From Streptococcus vestibularis (lineage in GTDB: Bacteria > Bacillota > Bacilli > Lactobacillales > Streptococcaceae): a stretch of 64,000 nucleotides of DNA. The stretch covers positions 1-64,000 of the forward strand of contig JAABLG010000007.1 of the NCBI GenBank assembly GCA_010604095.1, given 5' to 3'. The translations under genes were made by a program, and so were the position numbers. Shown one piece after another: positions 27,027-37,177 of this stretch (the stretch's first letter is position 1; every line of letters begins with the position of its first letter). Below the pieces are notes generated by a model that made no database searches, was not told the origin of the DNA, and saw only the letters and a list, made by a program, of their open reading frames with translations.

Positions 27027-27545
27027 ATGAAATTGACTTATGAAGATAAAGTTCAAATATATGAACTGAGAAAGCAAGGAGAAAGCTTTAAACGACTTTC
27101 AAATCAATTTGGGGTGAACGTTTCTGGTCTAAAGTACATGGTGAAATTAATTGACCGATATGGAATAAACATCGTCAAAAAGGGAAAGAAGCGTTACTAT
27201 TCTCCTAAATTAAAACGAGAAATGATTGATAAAGTTCTGCTTGAAGGTTGTTCCCAACAAAGTGTTTCTCTGGACTATGGCCTCTCCAATCAAGGTTTGC
27301 TTAACAATTGGATAGCACAATACAAGAAAAATGGGTATACTATTGTGGAGAAAGCAAGAGGGAGACCGCCAAAAATGGGACGTAAGCCAAAGAAGAAACC
27401 TGAAGAGATGACAGAACTAGAGCGACTTCAAGCAGAAAATGAGTACCTTAGAGCGGAGAACGCTGTTCTAAAAAAGTTGAGAGAACTCCGATTGAGGGAC
27501 GAGAAAGAGCAAGAAGAAAAACGGAAATTGTTCGAGGATTGGTAA
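27027..27545 (+). CDS. IS3-family transposase OrfA
   Basis: A 172-residue DNA-binding protein. It carries two helix-turn-helix units (about residues 15-40 and 70-95) and a leucine-zipper-like coiled coil ([20 protein letters not shown], about 131-150) for multimerisation, as in the IS150 group. The ATG at 27027 follows the left-end hairpin; an upstream ATG would read through the terminal repeat. Near its end the codons CTA AAA AAG at 27468-27476 form the slippery heptamer A AAA AAG used to enter the orfB frame. Confidence 0.92.
   Translation: MKLTYEDKVQIYELRKQGESFKRLSNQFGVNVSGLKYMVKLIDRYGINIVKKGKKRYYSPKLKREMIDKVLLEGCSQQSVSLDYGLSNQGLLNNWIAQYKKNGYTIVEKARGRPPKMGRKPKKKPEEMTELERLQAENEYLRAENAVLKKLRELRLRDEKEQEEKRKLFEDW
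27470..27476 (+). other. Programmed -1 frameshift site, A AAA AAG
   Basis: The heptamer is in the correct phase (CTA AAA AAG in orfA). A -1 slip enters the orfB frame, which is open without stop from here to 28375, so an OrfAB fusion transposase would result. Confidence 0.8.
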
Positions 27546-28375
27546 CAGAGTTTGCTTTAGAGATTCTTCTAAAGATTATTAGGCTTGCTCGTTCGACCTA
27601 TTATTACCACTTAAAACAGCTGGATCAAACGGATAAGAATCAAACTATTAAAGCTGAAATTCAAGCTATTTTTACTGAACACAAAGGAAATTATGGCTAT
27701 CGTCGCATCACTCTTGAATTGAGAAATCGTGGCTTCGTGGTAAATCATAAGAAAGTGCAACGTCTGATGAAGGCTCTTGGTTTAAGTGCTCGAATTCGCC
27801 GAAAACGGAAGTACTCTTCATATCAAGGAGAGATTGGTAAAAAAGCAGAAAATCTCATTCGACGTCAGTTTGAAGCATCAAAACCAATGGAAAAGTGCTA
27901 CACAGATGTGACAGAGTTTGCCATTCCAGCAAGCAGCCAAAAACTCTATTTATCACCAGTTTTAGATGGTTTTAACAGCGAAATTATCGCCTACAATCTT
28001 TCTACTTCGCCGAACTTGAAACAAATAAAATCTATGCTAGAACAGGCCTTCACTGAGGAACATTATACAAATACGATTCTTCATAGTGACCAGGGATGGC
28101 AATATCAACATGATTTCTATCATCATTTTTTAGAGGGCAAGGGAATCCAACCATCCATGTCACGTAAAGGAAATAGTCCAGACAACGGCATGATGGAATC
28201 CTTCTTTGGCATTTTAAAATCCGAAATGTTTTACCGTTATGAGAGGACTTTTAAGTCGCTTAGCCAATTGGAAAAAGCCATTGTAGACTATATCGATTAC
28301 TATAACAATAAGCGCATTAAGGTCAAACTAAAAGGACTTAGTCCTGTGCAATACAGAACTAAATCCTTTGCTTAA
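27539..28375 (+). CDS. IS3-family transposase OrfB (DDE integrase domain)
   Basis: This 278-residue part has the retroviral-type catalytic triad: Asp in [10 protein letters not shown], Asp in [11 protein letters not shown] and Glu in [18 protein letters not shown], with the 34-35 residue spacing of the family. An HTH_21 region ([18 protein letters not shown]) precedes it. The first possible start is a TTG at 27539 without a well-placed ribosome site, so it is probably made only as the OrfAB frameshift product. No mutation is visible in the catalytic residues. Confidence 0.92.
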   Translation: MVTEFALEILLKIIRLARSTYYYHLKQLDQTDKNQTIKAEIQAIFTEHKGNYGYRRITLELRNRGFVVNHKKVQRLMKALGLSARIRRKRKYSSYQGEIGKKAENLIRRQFEASKPMEKCYTDVTEFAIPASSQKLYLSPVLDGFNSEIIAYNLSTSPNLKQIKSMLEQAFTEEHYTNTILHSDQGWQYQHDFYHHFLEGKGIQPSMSRKGNSPDNGMMESFFGILKSEMFYRYERTFKSLSQLEKAIVDYIDYYNNKRIKVKLKGLSPVQYRTKSFA

Positions 28376-28434
28376 ATTATTTGTCTAACTTTTTGGGGTC
28401 AGTACATATCTAGGCCTTTTTTTGTTAAACAATA

Positions 28435-29703
28435 TTACTTGAATTCATTTGGGTTGGCTGTGTAGTTTGCCCAATCCTTGCTATAAAAACGATCATTCAA
28501 GTTATAGCTTGGGGCAGGTGTTGGATTACTTACAAAAGGATCAACAGCCTTATCAAAGGCTACCCAACCTTTCCAGCCCATATGAATGGTATCTTGCATA
28601 AAGTAAGCTTGATCTCCATCTTTTGAGAAGTCAGCAATATTGGTAAAACCTTGACTTTCCAATTGATAACGAATCTTCAAAACTGTTGCATCATACATTT
28701 CCTGGTTAAGTCCTGTATAGGCCATCCACTTACTATTGACTGGTGGAATGACAAAGATAACATTAGTTTTTAATTTAGCAAATTGATTGAGAACCAATTG
28801 TAGGTCACCGTATTCTTGTGAAACTTCATAAGAAAGGTGTTCTTGGAAGCCTTTAAGCTTGCCAATTTTTTTAGACAAGCGTTTCTTATAGAAACGATCA
28901 TCAATACCAAAGCTATTTGATTTCGTATGTTCTTCCGCATCTCTTACTGCAACTTGATCAAGGGCTTCATAAGAAAATTCATCAGGCAATTCTTTTAAAT
29001 AGGGAAGAACTTTTTTATCGTAATTGGCATTATTTGGTGCTGCAAATGGACTAAATAAGGCGTCTTCACGTTTATTAAGCTCAGCCAAGAATTGTACATA
29101 AGTCTTATCAAAAGCGTTTAGTTCTTGACCTTTTGCGACCTTAGTAAGTTGAGACTTCATCGCAATCTCAGGCTTCATCTCTAAGATACGCTTTGCAGCA
29201 TACTCTGAATTCTCATCAGTTTCATTTTGATTCAAGAAACTACTGAGCTGATCATTACTGAAGAACTGTTGAAAGGCTGCTGAATTGTAACCCTTCTTAG
29301 TGAACCATTGAGGAGACAAGACGTAAACAGCTGTACCATTTTTGAGTTCAGGAAGCATTTGTTGCATCCCAAGATACTGGTTTAAAGAGGCGGCGCCACG
29401 TTGTCCAATAAAATATGGACGATAGTTACGATCGTATTTTTCAGCTAAAACTGCTGGATGAAGGGCATCAAAACGTAACCACTCACTAGAACCAAAGAAA
29501 GGTACAAAACGATGTTCTTTATTGGAAAGGGCATTTGTCTTATTAATACGACTCTTAAAGTTAGCTGTCGTCAGTGTCACTGCATTACGTTTATCAGTCT
29601 GATAATTATGTTTTCTGCCTTGTGGATAGCAATAAATAACCACTACTACTAAGACAAGAGCACAAATTACTGGACCAAAAATCCGCCATAAACGCTTAAG
29701 CAT
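28435..29703 (-). CDS. dltD: D-alanyl-lipoteichoic acid transfer protein DltD
   Basis: A 422-residue protein with one N-terminal membrane helix (about residues 10-28) and a large extracellular SGNH-hydrolase-like domain that takes part in moving D-alanine onto teichoic acid. The block [15 protein letters not shown] (about 68-83) has the catalytic Ser, and [10 protein letters not shown] (about 373-382) has the Asp and His. It overlaps dltC by 8 bp and is the last gene of dltXABCD. The operon terminator just beyond it is split by the IS. Confidence 0.95.
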   Translation of the reverse strand: MLKRLWRIFGPVICALVLVVVVIYCYPQGRKHNYQTDKRNAVTLTTANFKSRINKTNALSNKEHRFVPFFGSSEWLRFDALHPAVLAEKYDRNYRPYFIGQRGAASLNQYLGMQQMLPELKNGTAVYVLSPQWFTKKGYNSAAFQQFFSNDQLSSFLNQNETDENSEYAAKRILEMKPEIAMKSQLTKVAKGQELNAFDKTYVQFLAELNKREDALFSPFAAPNNANYDKKVLPYLKELPDEFSYEALDQVAVRDAEEHTKSNSFGIDDRFYKKRLSKKIGKLKGFQEHLSYEVSQEYGDLQLVLNQFAKLKTNVIFVIPPVNSKWMAYTGLNQEMYDATVLKIRYQLESQGFTNIADFSKDGDQAYFMQDTIHMGWKGWVAFDKAVDPFVSNPTPAPSYNLNDRFYSKDWANYTANPNEFK

Positions 29704-29935
29704 TGCGAAGCTCCGTTACCCCTTCAACAATCTTATTGGCAGTGTTCCAATCATCACGACCAAATTCTGAAACTGGCACACGAATATCGAAACGTGATTC
29801 CAATTCAACAATAAGTTCAACAGTCCCCATTGAATCAAGGACACCAGCGTCGAAGAGATCTTCATCCATCATGTCAGAAACATCTTCCATGAAAAGCTCA
29901 TCAATAATTTCAATAACTTGAGATTTTACATCCAT
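29696..29935 (-). CDS. dltC: D-alanyl carrier protein DltC
   Basis: A 79-residue acidic carrier of the acyl-carrier type. Ser35 in [11 protein letters not shown] is the 4'-phosphopantetheine site to which DltA loads D-alanine. It therefore depends on CoA made by the coa genes of this window. It lies 17 bp after dltB and overlaps dltD. Confidence 0.96.
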   Translation of the reverse strand: MDVKSQVIEIIDELFMEDVSDMMDEDLFDAGVLDSMGTVELIVELESRFDIRVPVSEFGRDDWNTANKIVEGVTELRNA

Positions 29936-29952
29936 TTTTATATTTCCTTTAC

Positions 29953-31200
29953 TTATTTTTTAGTGAACCAAAGTTCATTCAAGAATCCTGAGAAAATCAA
30001 GAATGACAACATAACAGTGTTAAATGTGATAAAGATTCCTAAAGCCTTTGTCCATTTGTTATCAGGAAGAGGCTCAAGGCCTGCTTTTTTACGTTCTTTA
30101 TTAATAGTTTTCTTTTTACGGAACCAAGCATCGTTAATACCTAGACCGATACCATGGAAAATACCGTAGGCAATATAGTACCAGGTAACCCCATGCCAGA
30201 ATCCCATTACCAACATATTGAGAACATAGGCCACGTTTGATGTGGTATTACGATTTTTAAAAACCTTATTCCTCATCAAAACCATAACCATACGCATAAA
30301 GACAAAGTCACGGAACCAGAAAGACAAACTCATATGCCAACGGTTCCAAAATTCTTTCAAATCACGTGAAATAAAAGGCTTGTCAAAGTTGATTGGGCTC
30401 TTAATCCCCATGAGATTAGATGCTGCGAGGGCAAACATAGAGTAGCCAGCAAAATCAAAGAAGAGATCAAACCCATAAACATACATGACACCAAGCGTTG
30501 GTAGATTAAAGATACCGCCCTGGCTCAAGGCTTGTGCTTTTAATGGTGGTAAAAGCATACTTCCAAAAATCTGAGCCAAAACAAACTTATAGAGAAAACC
30601 AAGCATAATATACTTTACAGCTTGCTCTAACATATTCAACAGCTCATCACGCTCAGGAATAGCTTGATAGTCATCATTAAAGCGTTTGAAGCGATCAATG
30701 GGACCACTTGTGAAGGTCGGCATAAAGAGCATGAATCGGAGAAATTCTCCTAGTGTGAACTCTTTAAGCACCCCATCACGCATCTCGATAATCATACCTA
30801 CTGCACGGAAAGTGAGGTAAGAAATACCAAGGAAGTTAAAAAGCGACTGGTTACCATTAATAGCTGGCTCAACCTTAACAAAAACTAAAGGTAGAACCAC
30901 AAGAAAGGAGTGCAGGTAAAAGACCCATTTATTATCCTTTTGACTACGGTAACGTTTGTAGGAGTATACCCAAATAATTTGCCATACGATATAGAAAAGC
31001 AAGGCTAATAGTTGACTCGCATGGGTACCCGTCAAGGCTAAAACAATGAAAGCTAAACTAACCAAACATTCGTAAATCGCAAAACGCTTTTTAAAGAAGA
31101 GTCCTACAAAAATCGGTAATAAAGCTAGTCCAAGATAGATGAAATAGAAAGGATTACCATAGGCCTCTAAATGAGGAAGCTGTTTCAAGAAGTCTATCAT
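29953..31200 (-). CDS. dltB: Membrane-bound O-acyltransferase DltB
   Basis: A 415-residue polytopic MBOAT protein that takes D-alanine from DltC and passes it to the outer face of the membrane. The MBOAT catalytic motif is [12 protein letters not shown] with the essential His (about residue 337), and [10 protein letters not shown] is the other family signature (about 288-297). It overlaps dltA by 4 bp. About 10-11 hydrophobic helices are visible. Confidence 0.95.
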   Translation of the reverse strand: MIDFLKQLPHLEAYGNPFYFIYLGLALLPIFVGLFFKKRFAIYECLVSLAFIVLALTGTHASQLLALLFYIVWQIIWVYSYKRYRSQKDNKWVFYLHSFLVVLPLVFVKVEPAINGNQSLFNFLGISYLTFRAVGMIIEMRDGVLKEFTLGEFLRFMLFMPTFTSGPIDRFKRFNDDYQAIPERDELLNMLEQAVKYIMLGFLYKFVLAQIFGSMLLPPLKAQALSQGGIFNLPTLGVMYVYGFDLFFDFAGYSMFALAASNLMGIKSPINFDKPFISRDLKEFWNRWHMSLSFWFRDFVFMRMVMVLMRNKVFKNRNTTSNVAYVLNMLVMGFWHGVTWYYIAYGIFHGIGLGINDAWFRKKKTINKERKKAGLEPLPDNKWTKALGIFITFNTVMLSFLIFSGFLNELWFTKK

Positions 31201-32747
31201 CGGTTGTTGACCTCACTGATAAGCCCCTTGATATCAATCTTCCCATTTGGTGTCAAAGGCAGGCTCTCACGATAGAGGAACTTAGTTGGCATCATGTAAG
31301 ACATCATGATGTTTTGCAAGTCAGCCTTGATCGCCTTGGTAATATCAATATCACGCTCAAACTGCTCACGAACGCCATCCTTAAGAATGACATAAGCCAA
31401 GAGATTCTGAACCTTATGGTCCTTATTGTAACGTGGTACAGCTACTGCTGAATCGATGTACTTAGACTTGTTAAGGTTTTGTGAAACATCCTCTAACTCA
31501 ATACGGAAACCATTGAACTTAATCTGGAAGTCCATACGTCCTCCGTAAAGAAGGAGACCCTCATCAGTCATAGTACCCACATCACCAGTATGGTAGGCAG
31601 GAAGTCCATTAAACTCGAAGAAGGCTTCCGCAGTCTTTTCAGGATTGTTCATGTAACCTTTTGAAACTGCTGGACCTGATACGATGATTTCACCCTGTTG
31701 ACCATTTGGAAGGATATTTCCGTCCTCATCGATAACATAAGTCGGTGAATCTTCCTTGGTATAACCAATTGGCAGGCGTTTAAGATTAGCTAACATTTCA
31801 TCAGTTACTGCTACAGCCGACAAGGCTACGGTTGCTTCTGTTGGACCATAAGCATTGATAATACGTGCTTCTGGGAAACGTTGGCGAAGTTTTTGAGCTG
31901 TTTTAACGGTTAACTCTTCTCCATCGAAATAGAAATGCGTAATCTCTGGCATCTTCTCTGCATTGAAATCTTCAGACAACATAGCCATATCAGCAAAGGA
32001 TGGTGTTGAGGTCCAAATAGCAATCGGAAGTGAGAAAATCGTTTCAAAGAGCTTTTTGAAGTCCTGAGTAATAGCTGAAGGAAGCGCATAGAGTGTACCT
32101 CCAAGTGCCAGAGTCGGCGCCCAATACATCACTGATAAGTCAAATGAGTAAGGTGGTTGGGCCAGCATTTGTGGGCGTTTTGGAGTCGCAAACTCCTTGT
32201 CCGTAATCATCCAGTTGGTGAAACTAAGGAGATTATCGTGCGAAATCTGTACGCCTTTAGGTTTACCCGTCGTTCCAGATGTAAAGATGATGTAATAAGT
32301 ATCATCACCCTTAACAGGATGGGTCACTTCATAACTAGACTTGTTAGCGAAGCTTGCCTTCACTTGATCTAGAGTCACAATTGGTGCTTTAATATCCTCT
32401 AGTGGGAAATCGTTAATAGCAATAATCAGACTCGGCTCGGCCACTTCAACAATAGCTGTCACACGCTCAAGAGCTGAGTGACTATCAATTGGAATATAGG
32501 CATGACCAGATTTAGTTAGAGCAACAAAGGTTGCCAACATCTCGTACTCTTGACCACCATAAACCACAACTGGTGATTTTTCTGGAATATCAAGACTATC
32601 AATCTTAGTAGCTAGGCTGTCTGAATCAGCCTTTAGGTCACCGTAAGTATGGACTTCCCCAAGAATATTGTAAACAGGAAAGTCTGGTTGAGATTGAGCA
32701 AATTGCTCAATCGTTTCAAGCATATCTTTAATTTTTGTGTTCGTCAT
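31197..32747 (-). CDS. dltA: D-alanine-DltC ligase DltA
   Basis: A 516-residue adenylate-forming enzyme activating D-alanine with ATP and loading it on DltC. Motifs: [14 protein letters not shown] (P-loop, about 151-164), [10 protein letters not shown] (about 293-302), YHTGD (about 381-385) and the C-terminal catalytic Lys in [14 protein letters not shown] precedes the ATG. D-alanylation lowers envelope negative charge and raises resistance to cationic peptides. Confidence 0.97.
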   Translation of the reverse strand: MTNTKIKDMLETIEQFAQSQPDFPVYNILGEVHTYGDLKADSDSLATKIDSLDIPEKSPVVVYGGQEYEMLATFVALTKSGHAYIPIDSHSALERVTAIVEVAEPSLIIAINDFPLEDIKAPIVTLDQVKASFANKSSYEVTHPVKGDDTYYIIFTSGTTGKPKGVQISHDNLLSFTNWMITDKEFATPKRPQMLAQPPYSFDLSVMYWAPTLALGGTLYALPSAITQDFKKLFETIFSLPIAIWTSTPSFADMAMLSEDFNAEKMPEITHFYFDGEELTVKTAQKLRQRFPEARIINAYGPTEATVALSAVAVTDEMLANLKRLPIGYTKEDSPTYVIDEDGNILPNGQQGEIIVSGPAVSKGYMNNPEKTAEAFFEFNGLPAYHTGDVGTMTDEGLLLYGGRMDFQIKFNGFRIELEDVSQNLNKSKYIDSAVAVPRYNKDHKVQNLLAYVILKDGVREQFERDIDITKAIKADLQNIMMSYMMPTKFLYRESLPLTPNGKIDIKGLISEVNNR

Positions 32748-32755
32748 TATTCTTC

Positions 32756-32887
32756 CTAGAATTCGTTATAGATAAAATTACCTTGACCTTGTCCCAGGTA
32801 ATTGTAGAGATATATTAGGGCCATAAAAATGATGAAATAAAGCAAGGTTTGTCCCCAAAAAACAAGGACATTTTTGTTTTTTAACAT
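32756..32887 (-). CDS. dltX: Teichoic acid D-Ala incorporation-associated protein DltX
   Basis: This 43-residue gene is short but clear. It encodes a basic N-terminus (MLKNKN), one membrane helix (about residues 7-29, [20 protein letters not shown]) and the conserved DltX tail [10 protein letters not shown], whose end is known to interact in D-alanine transfer with DltB and DltD. It is the first gene of the operon, its TAG lying within the dltA ribosome site. AAGAAGGT lies upstream. The promoter in the 140 bp upstream is not clear; TATTAT at 32919-32914 is a possible -10. Confidence 0.88.
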   Translation of the reverse strand: MLKNKNVLVFWGQTLLYFIIFMALIYLYNYLGQGQGNFIYNEF

Positions 32888-33025
32888 TCTAATTTTCGAT
32901 ACCTTCTTTTTATATAATATCCACTCTAGTTTACCATCTTATTCTTATTATTTCCAATAAAAAAGCAAAAATTATTCAATTTCATCACTAGTTATTTTTG
33001 CACAAACTAATACCCTAAATATCTT

Positions 33026-33050
33026 AAAAACAGAGCTAAAAAAGCTCTGT
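33026..33050 (-). terminator. Terminator of the ABC exporter operon
   Basis: ACAGAGCT and AGCTCTGT arms followed on the minus strand by TTTTTAAG, just after the stop at 33056. Confidence 0.8.
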
Positions 33051-33055
33051 TAGTT

Positions 33056-34804
33056 TTAACTACTTTGTGTCTTTTGGGCTGTCTGCATTTGATAATACAT
33101 ACCCTTAGCTTGCATTAGTTGATGATGAGTTCCGTACTCAACAATATCCCCGTTATTCATGACTAAAATAAGATCGGCATTTTCAATGGTTGAGAGTCTG
33201 TGGGCAATGATGAAACTCGTTCGGCCCTTCATTAGTTTAGCAAACGCCTCTTGAATGAGAAGTTCCGTACGGGTATCAATACTTGAGGTAGCTTCATCTA
33301 AGATAAGAATCTTAGGCAAATTAACAAATATACGAGCGATTGTCAGTAGCTGACGTTGCCCTTGAGAAAGAGATTGACCCGCATCACTTAGATAAGTGTC
33401 ATAGCCTTGAGGTAACTGATTAATAAAGAAGTCAGCATTTGCGGCTTTAGCTGCAGCTATAACTTCCTCTCGGCTAGCTTTGGGGTTGCCGTAGGCGATA
33501 TTATCATGGATAGTTCCAACTTCAAGCCAGGTCTCTTGTAATACCATACCAATCTGCTTACGAAGACTCTCTCGAGTGTAATCTGTAATCGATCTGCCGT
33601 CCAGTCGCAATTGGCCCTTGTCTAAATCATAAAAGCGCATCAAGAGATTGATAAGGGTTGATTTACCTGCACCTGTCGGACCAACGATTGCAACAGTACT
33701 TGCAGCAGGAATATCAATGTTCAAATCCTTGATAAGAGGTTTGTTTGGTAAGTAACCAAATTGAATATGGTTAAATTGAAATTGTCCCTGCACGTCTTCC
33801 TCTTCCAAAACCAAATGACCCGTTTCTGGGATTTCATTTTCATCCAAAATCATATAGAGACGATCAGCACAGGCAAGAGCACTTTGAAGCTCTGAAAGGA
33901 CTGACGAAATATCATTGAAAGGTTTTGTGTATTGCGTGACATAGTTGAGAAAGGTTGTTAATTGGCCGACTGTAAAAGCACCACCTGACATGATACGGTA
34001 AGCTCCAACACCTGCAATCAGCGCATAAATAAGGCTATTGACAAAGCGAGTGGCCGGATTGACCGCTGATGAATAAAAGATTGCCCCCCTTGAATAAGCA
34101 GCATACTTACCATTGACTTCTCTAAAGTTTCGGACCATCTGACTTTGGGCATTTAGACTTTGGACCAGAGCTTCTTGGGTAAGACTTTCCTCAATCAGCT
34201 GGGTCTGCATCCCTCGCCACTTGGTCTGATGTCGATAAAGTTGATAACTTTTTCTGGCAATGAAGCGAGCGACAAGGACAGACAAAGGGGTCATCACCAG
34301 AACCAGAAGCATCATGAACCAATCTAAGCGAGCCATGGTAATGATAATGACAAAAATGGTTAAGAGACCAACGAAAAATTGGTTAAAAACCATGAGAAGT
34401 CCGTTGTTCAGTTGGTCACTATCAGTCGTCACACGACTAACCATATCTCCACTTCCTTGACGATCAAGGTAACTAAGAGGCAGGGCATGAATTTTCATCA
34501 TAACCCTCTCACGCAAACTCTCGCTGTAAGAATATATCAAACGGTTATAAATCAAAGGATTTAGCCACTGGATAGCACTATTAGCTACGATAACCGCAAG
34601 CATTTGCCATATTAAACGTGATATTAGAAGGACAGCATTCTTTTTGAGAACAGCATCCACTGCATCACCAATCAAAATAGGTAAATAAACCGTTAAAGCA
34701 ACCTGAATAATAGTACCAACTGTTGCTATGACTAAGAGAGAGCGCTGACTTAAGATGTCTCGACTGAGACGTCTAAGCGTTGACTTATTATTTCTAGCTT
34801 TCAT
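33056..34804 (-). CDS. Heterodimeric ABC exporter, canonical half
   Basis: A 582-residue half-transporter with six N-terminal helices and a C-terminal ATPase. Walker A GPTGAGKSTL, signature SLSQGQRQLL and Walker B ILILDEATSSID with the catalytic Glu are all intact. The ATG at 34804 has AAGGAGG upstream and overlaps the partner gene by 11 bp; longer forms lack homology. With its partner it resembles multidrug exporters such as PatAB, EfrAB or LmrCD. Substrates are unknown. Confidence 0.88.
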   Translation of the reverse strand: MKARNNKSTLRRLSRDILSQRSLLVIATVGTIIQVALTVYLPILIGDAVDAVLKKNAVLLISRLIWQMLAVIVANSAIQWLNPLIYNRLIYSYSESLRERVMMKIHALPLSYLDRQGSGDMVSRVTTDSDQLNNGLLMVFNQFFVGLLTIFVIIITMARLDWFMMLLVLVMTPLSVLVARFIARKSYQLYRHQTKWRGMQTQLIEESLTQEALVQSLNAQSQMVRNFREVNGKYAAYSRGAIFYSSAVNPATRFVNSLIYALIAGVGAYRIMSGGAFTVGQLTTFLNYVTQYTKPFNDISSVLSELQSALACADRLYMILDENEIPETGHLVLEEEDVQGQFQFNHIQFGYLPNKPLIKDLNIDIPAASTVAIVGPTGAGKSTLINLLMRFYDLDKGQLRLDGRSITDYTRESLRKQIGMVLQETWLEVGTIHDNIAYGNPKASREEVIAAAKAANADFFINQLPQGYDTYLSDAGQSLSQGQRQLLTIARIFVNLPKILILDEATSSIDTRTELLIQEAFAKLMKGRTSFIIAHRLSTIENADLILVMNNGDIVEYGTHHQLMQAKGMYYQMQTAQKTQSS

Positions 34805-36533
34805 CAGCAGCCTCCTTTTGATGTTGAGAATAATGAATATCTTGATAAAGTTTGTTAGTGGCAAGCAATTCTTCATGATTACCCAGACCAAGTTGATGTC
34901 CCTTATCAAGAACCAAAATCTGATTGACAGCTTTTAAACTATTGGTTCTTTGCGAAATAATGATCAAGCTGGTTGATGTAAGATTTTCTCTTATGGCTGC
35001 TAATAGTCGACTTTCAGTCAAATAATCCAATGCTGAGGTTGAATCATCCAAAATCAAAAAAGGTGCTGGTCTCATCAAAGCACGCGCAATAGTCAGACGC
35101 TGACGTTGACCACCAGAAAAATTACGGCCAAATGACTCGACTGGCTCATCTAAACCAAGTTCCTTATCTCGAACAAAGTCAGCAGCTTGAGCCATGTCAA
35201 GCGCATGCCATAGTTCCTGGTCGCTAGGTTCATGCTTAAGTCCCAGGGTCAGATTAGAACGAATTGTTCCTCTAAATAACTCAGCTTTTTGAGGGACATA
35301 GGCCACCCAAGAACGCCATGCCTTTAGATTTTTTGGTGATGCTTGATTATTAAAGATGGTTAAGCTGCCAAGCTGAGGTTGATATAAGTTCATGATTAAG
35401 TTGACCAAGGTCGATTTACCCGAACCTGTACCTCCAATAATGCCTAGAGACTCTCCTTCGGTCAGTCTAAGGTTAATCCCCTGAAGAGATGGCTGACTAG
35501 CTGTCGGATAGGTAAAGGACATCTGGTCTATAGCAAGCACCAACGCTTCTTGATCAGCTTTCTTAATTGTTAAAGGTGCCTTAATGTCCTCATCCTCAAG
35601 ATTGAAAATAGTTTCTACACGTTTAGCAGATATAAAACTTTGATTGAGATTAGTTAACATCATGGCTAATTTAAGGAGCTCCGTCAAAATTTGCAAGAGG
35701 TAATTAACCAAGGCAATCAGCATTCCTTGCGTCAAGAGTCCACCTTGAATCTGGAGATTTCCTTGCCAAAGAATGGCAATTAAGGTCATATTAACAACCA
35801 AAAAAGTCAAAGGACTAATGAGACTTGCTATAACCCCAGTTTTGAGTTGCCAGGTCTTCAAGTCTTTATTTATAGTTGTAAAGTTATCTAACTCATGCTC
35901 ACTCTGTCCGAAGGCTCGGATAACCCTCATTCCTTCAAGTTGCTGACGAGTACTAGTAACAATTGACTCATTAATCACCCGAATTTTAGCATATAGGGGA
36001 TTGACGATACGGCTTGCCACCACAATAATAAGCGTCAACACTAGAACCATACCAAGAAACCAGAGGGTCAAGCGTGGGCTAATCCGAAATGCCATAATAA
36101 TAGCACCTGTCACAATAATGGGAGCTCTCAAAAAGAGTCGTAAAAATTGATTAATCCCCGTTTGAATCTGAAAAGTGTCACCAGTTAGGCGTGTCACCAA
36201 ACTCGAAGTTCCTATCTCATCACGCTTTTCCTTTGATAATCGCATGATTTTGGCATAAAGATTATTAGTCAAACCTTGCGCATAGCCAACTGCTGCTCGA
36301 GATGAAAAATACTGAGCTGAAACAGCAACAACAACGCCAACAAAGGCAAGTCCAAACAAGAGAAAAATCATCATAAACAGATGATTTTGGTCTTTATTCG
36401 GAATAGTTGTGTCGACAATTCCAGCAATCACTAGAGGAACGAGGAGTTCAAAACAGGCTTCGATTAATTTAAACACGGGTCCCAGGATACTGTCTTTGAC
36501 ATATCCCCTAAAATAAACTAATAATGCTTTCAT
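34794..36533 (-). CDS. Heterodimeric ABC exporter, degenerate half
   Basis: A 579-residue half-transporter, first of the pair. Six helices precede the ATPase with Walker A GGTGSGKSTL and signature NFSGGQRQRL. In Walker B, FLILDDSTSALD, Asp replaces the catalytic Glu, the hallmark of the inactive site in heterodimeric exporters. It therefore forms one working and one degenerate ATP site with the downstream gene. It follows the lysozyme-like gene by 31 bp. Confidence 0.88.
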   Translation of the reverse strand: MKALLVYFRGYVKDSILGPVFKLIEACFELLVPLVIAGIVDTTIPNKDQNHLFMMIFLLFGLAFVGVVVAVSAQYFSSRAAVGYAQGLTNNLYAKIMRLSKEKRDEIGTSSLVTRLTGDTFQIQTGINQFLRLFLRAPIIVTGAIIMAFRISPRLTLWFLGMVLVLTLIIVVASRIVNPLYAKIRVINESIVTSTRQQLEGMRVIRAFGQSEHELDNFTTINKDLKTWQLKTGVIASLISPLTFLVVNMTLIAILWQGNLQIQGGLLTQGMLIALVNYLLQILTELLKLAMMLTNLNQSFISAKRVETIFNLEDEDIKAPLTIKKADQEALVLAIDQMSFTYPTASQPSLQGINLRLTEGESLGIIGGTGSGKSTLVNLIMNLYQPQLGSLTIFNNQASPKNLKAWRSWVAYVPQKAELFRGTIRSNLTLGLKHEPSDQELWHALDMAQAADFVRDKELGLDEPVESFGRNFSGGQRQRLTIARALMRPAPFLILDDSTSALDYLTESRLLAAIRENLTSTSLIIISQRTNSLKAVNQILVLDKGHQLGLGNHEELLATNKLYQDIHYSQHQKEAADES

Positions 36534-36564
36534 TGGTCTTTCCTTAAAAATGAAGTAGCCACTC

Positions 36565-37176
36565 TTAGAGACGTGAGAACATACGCATCAAAAAGAGATT
36601 AAACTGTACTTCCTTAGCGTAATAAATATTTCCGCCATTTGTATAAAGCTTTCCACCACCATAGTACATGGCAACTGGTTGGTAATAGGTGTAGGTCTTT
36701 CCACTGGTATTTCCAAGACTTGGAGCAACGACATTTTTAGAATAGGCCTTTGCTAGTTCAACAGTGTTTACTCCACCATTATCAGCTACATAATCAATAT
36801 AGGCTTTACCAAAATTATAGGCTTGCACTGCTGTCCAAGGATCCACCTTATGGTGGGCAGCCTCTTCCAGGTTCTCTGAAAGTACTGTCACCCCCTGACG
36901 AATACTTTCTTTTCGATCTGTTATGGAGTTGGTCACCCCTGTAGAACTTTCACTGGACTGCATCACGTCATCTGTCTTCCCCTTGGTTTCTGTGTAGATC
37001 ATAGCCAGAACCAAATCGACATTGGTTGTATTATCAATGTCGTCCTCTGCCAAAACCTCCTTAACCATGGATTCATAGGTTAAGACATGTTGAATATTGG
37101 CATGGATTCGATAGCATTGGATACCTATGATGAGGACTACGACAAAAACCGCCAGACGTCTTATCCATTTAAACAT
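36565..37176 (-). CDS. Lysozyme-like membrane-anchored cell-wall protein
   Basis: A 203-residue protein with an N-terminal membrane anchor (about residues 6-24) and an extracellular Lysozyme_like domain (the Pmp23 type of streptococci). The possible catalytic Glu lies in AMIYTETKGK, followed by DVMQSSES and DPWTAVQAYNFG, typical of soluble-transglycosylase-like folds. I choose the ATG at 37176; a longer form would lie wholly in the upstream gene. It touches the upstream stop. Role: probably cleavage of peptidoglycan glycan strands; not proven. Confidence 0.8.
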   Translation of the reverse strand: MFKWIRRLAVFVVVLIIGIQCYRIHANIQHVLTYESMVKEVLAEDDIDNTTNVDLVLAMIYTETKGKTDDVMQSSESSTGVTNSITDRKESIRQGVTVLSENLEEAAHHKVDPWTAVQAYNFGKAYIDYVADNGGVNTVELAKAYSKNVVAPSLGNTSGKTYTYYQPVAMYYGGGKLYTNGGNIYYAKEVQFNLFLMRMFSRL

Positions 37177-37177
37177 A

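Larger units (their letters stand above)
26971..28406 (+). mobile_element. IS3-family insertion sequence, IS150-like group
   Basis: A complete element of 1436 bp. Imperfect terminal repeats are TGAACTGCACCCCAAAAGTT at the left and TGTACTGACCCCAAAAAGTT (read inward) at the right, both continuing AGACA. It carries orfA and orfB in overlapping frames, with an A6G slippery site. Both frames and both ends are intact, so it may be active. Its transposase is read towards the dlt operon, opposite to dlt transcription. Confidence 0.92.
26955..28426 (-). other. dlt terminator split by the insertion sequence
   Basis: AAAAAGGCCT (26958-26967) and AGGCCTTTTT (28412-28421) are perfect inverted arms separated by the IS. 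Without the IS and one TAT copy the arms would enclose only TATCT, giving a bidirectional terminator with U tracts, 9 bp beyond the dltD stop. The IS occupies the loop exactly. Confidence 0.8.
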
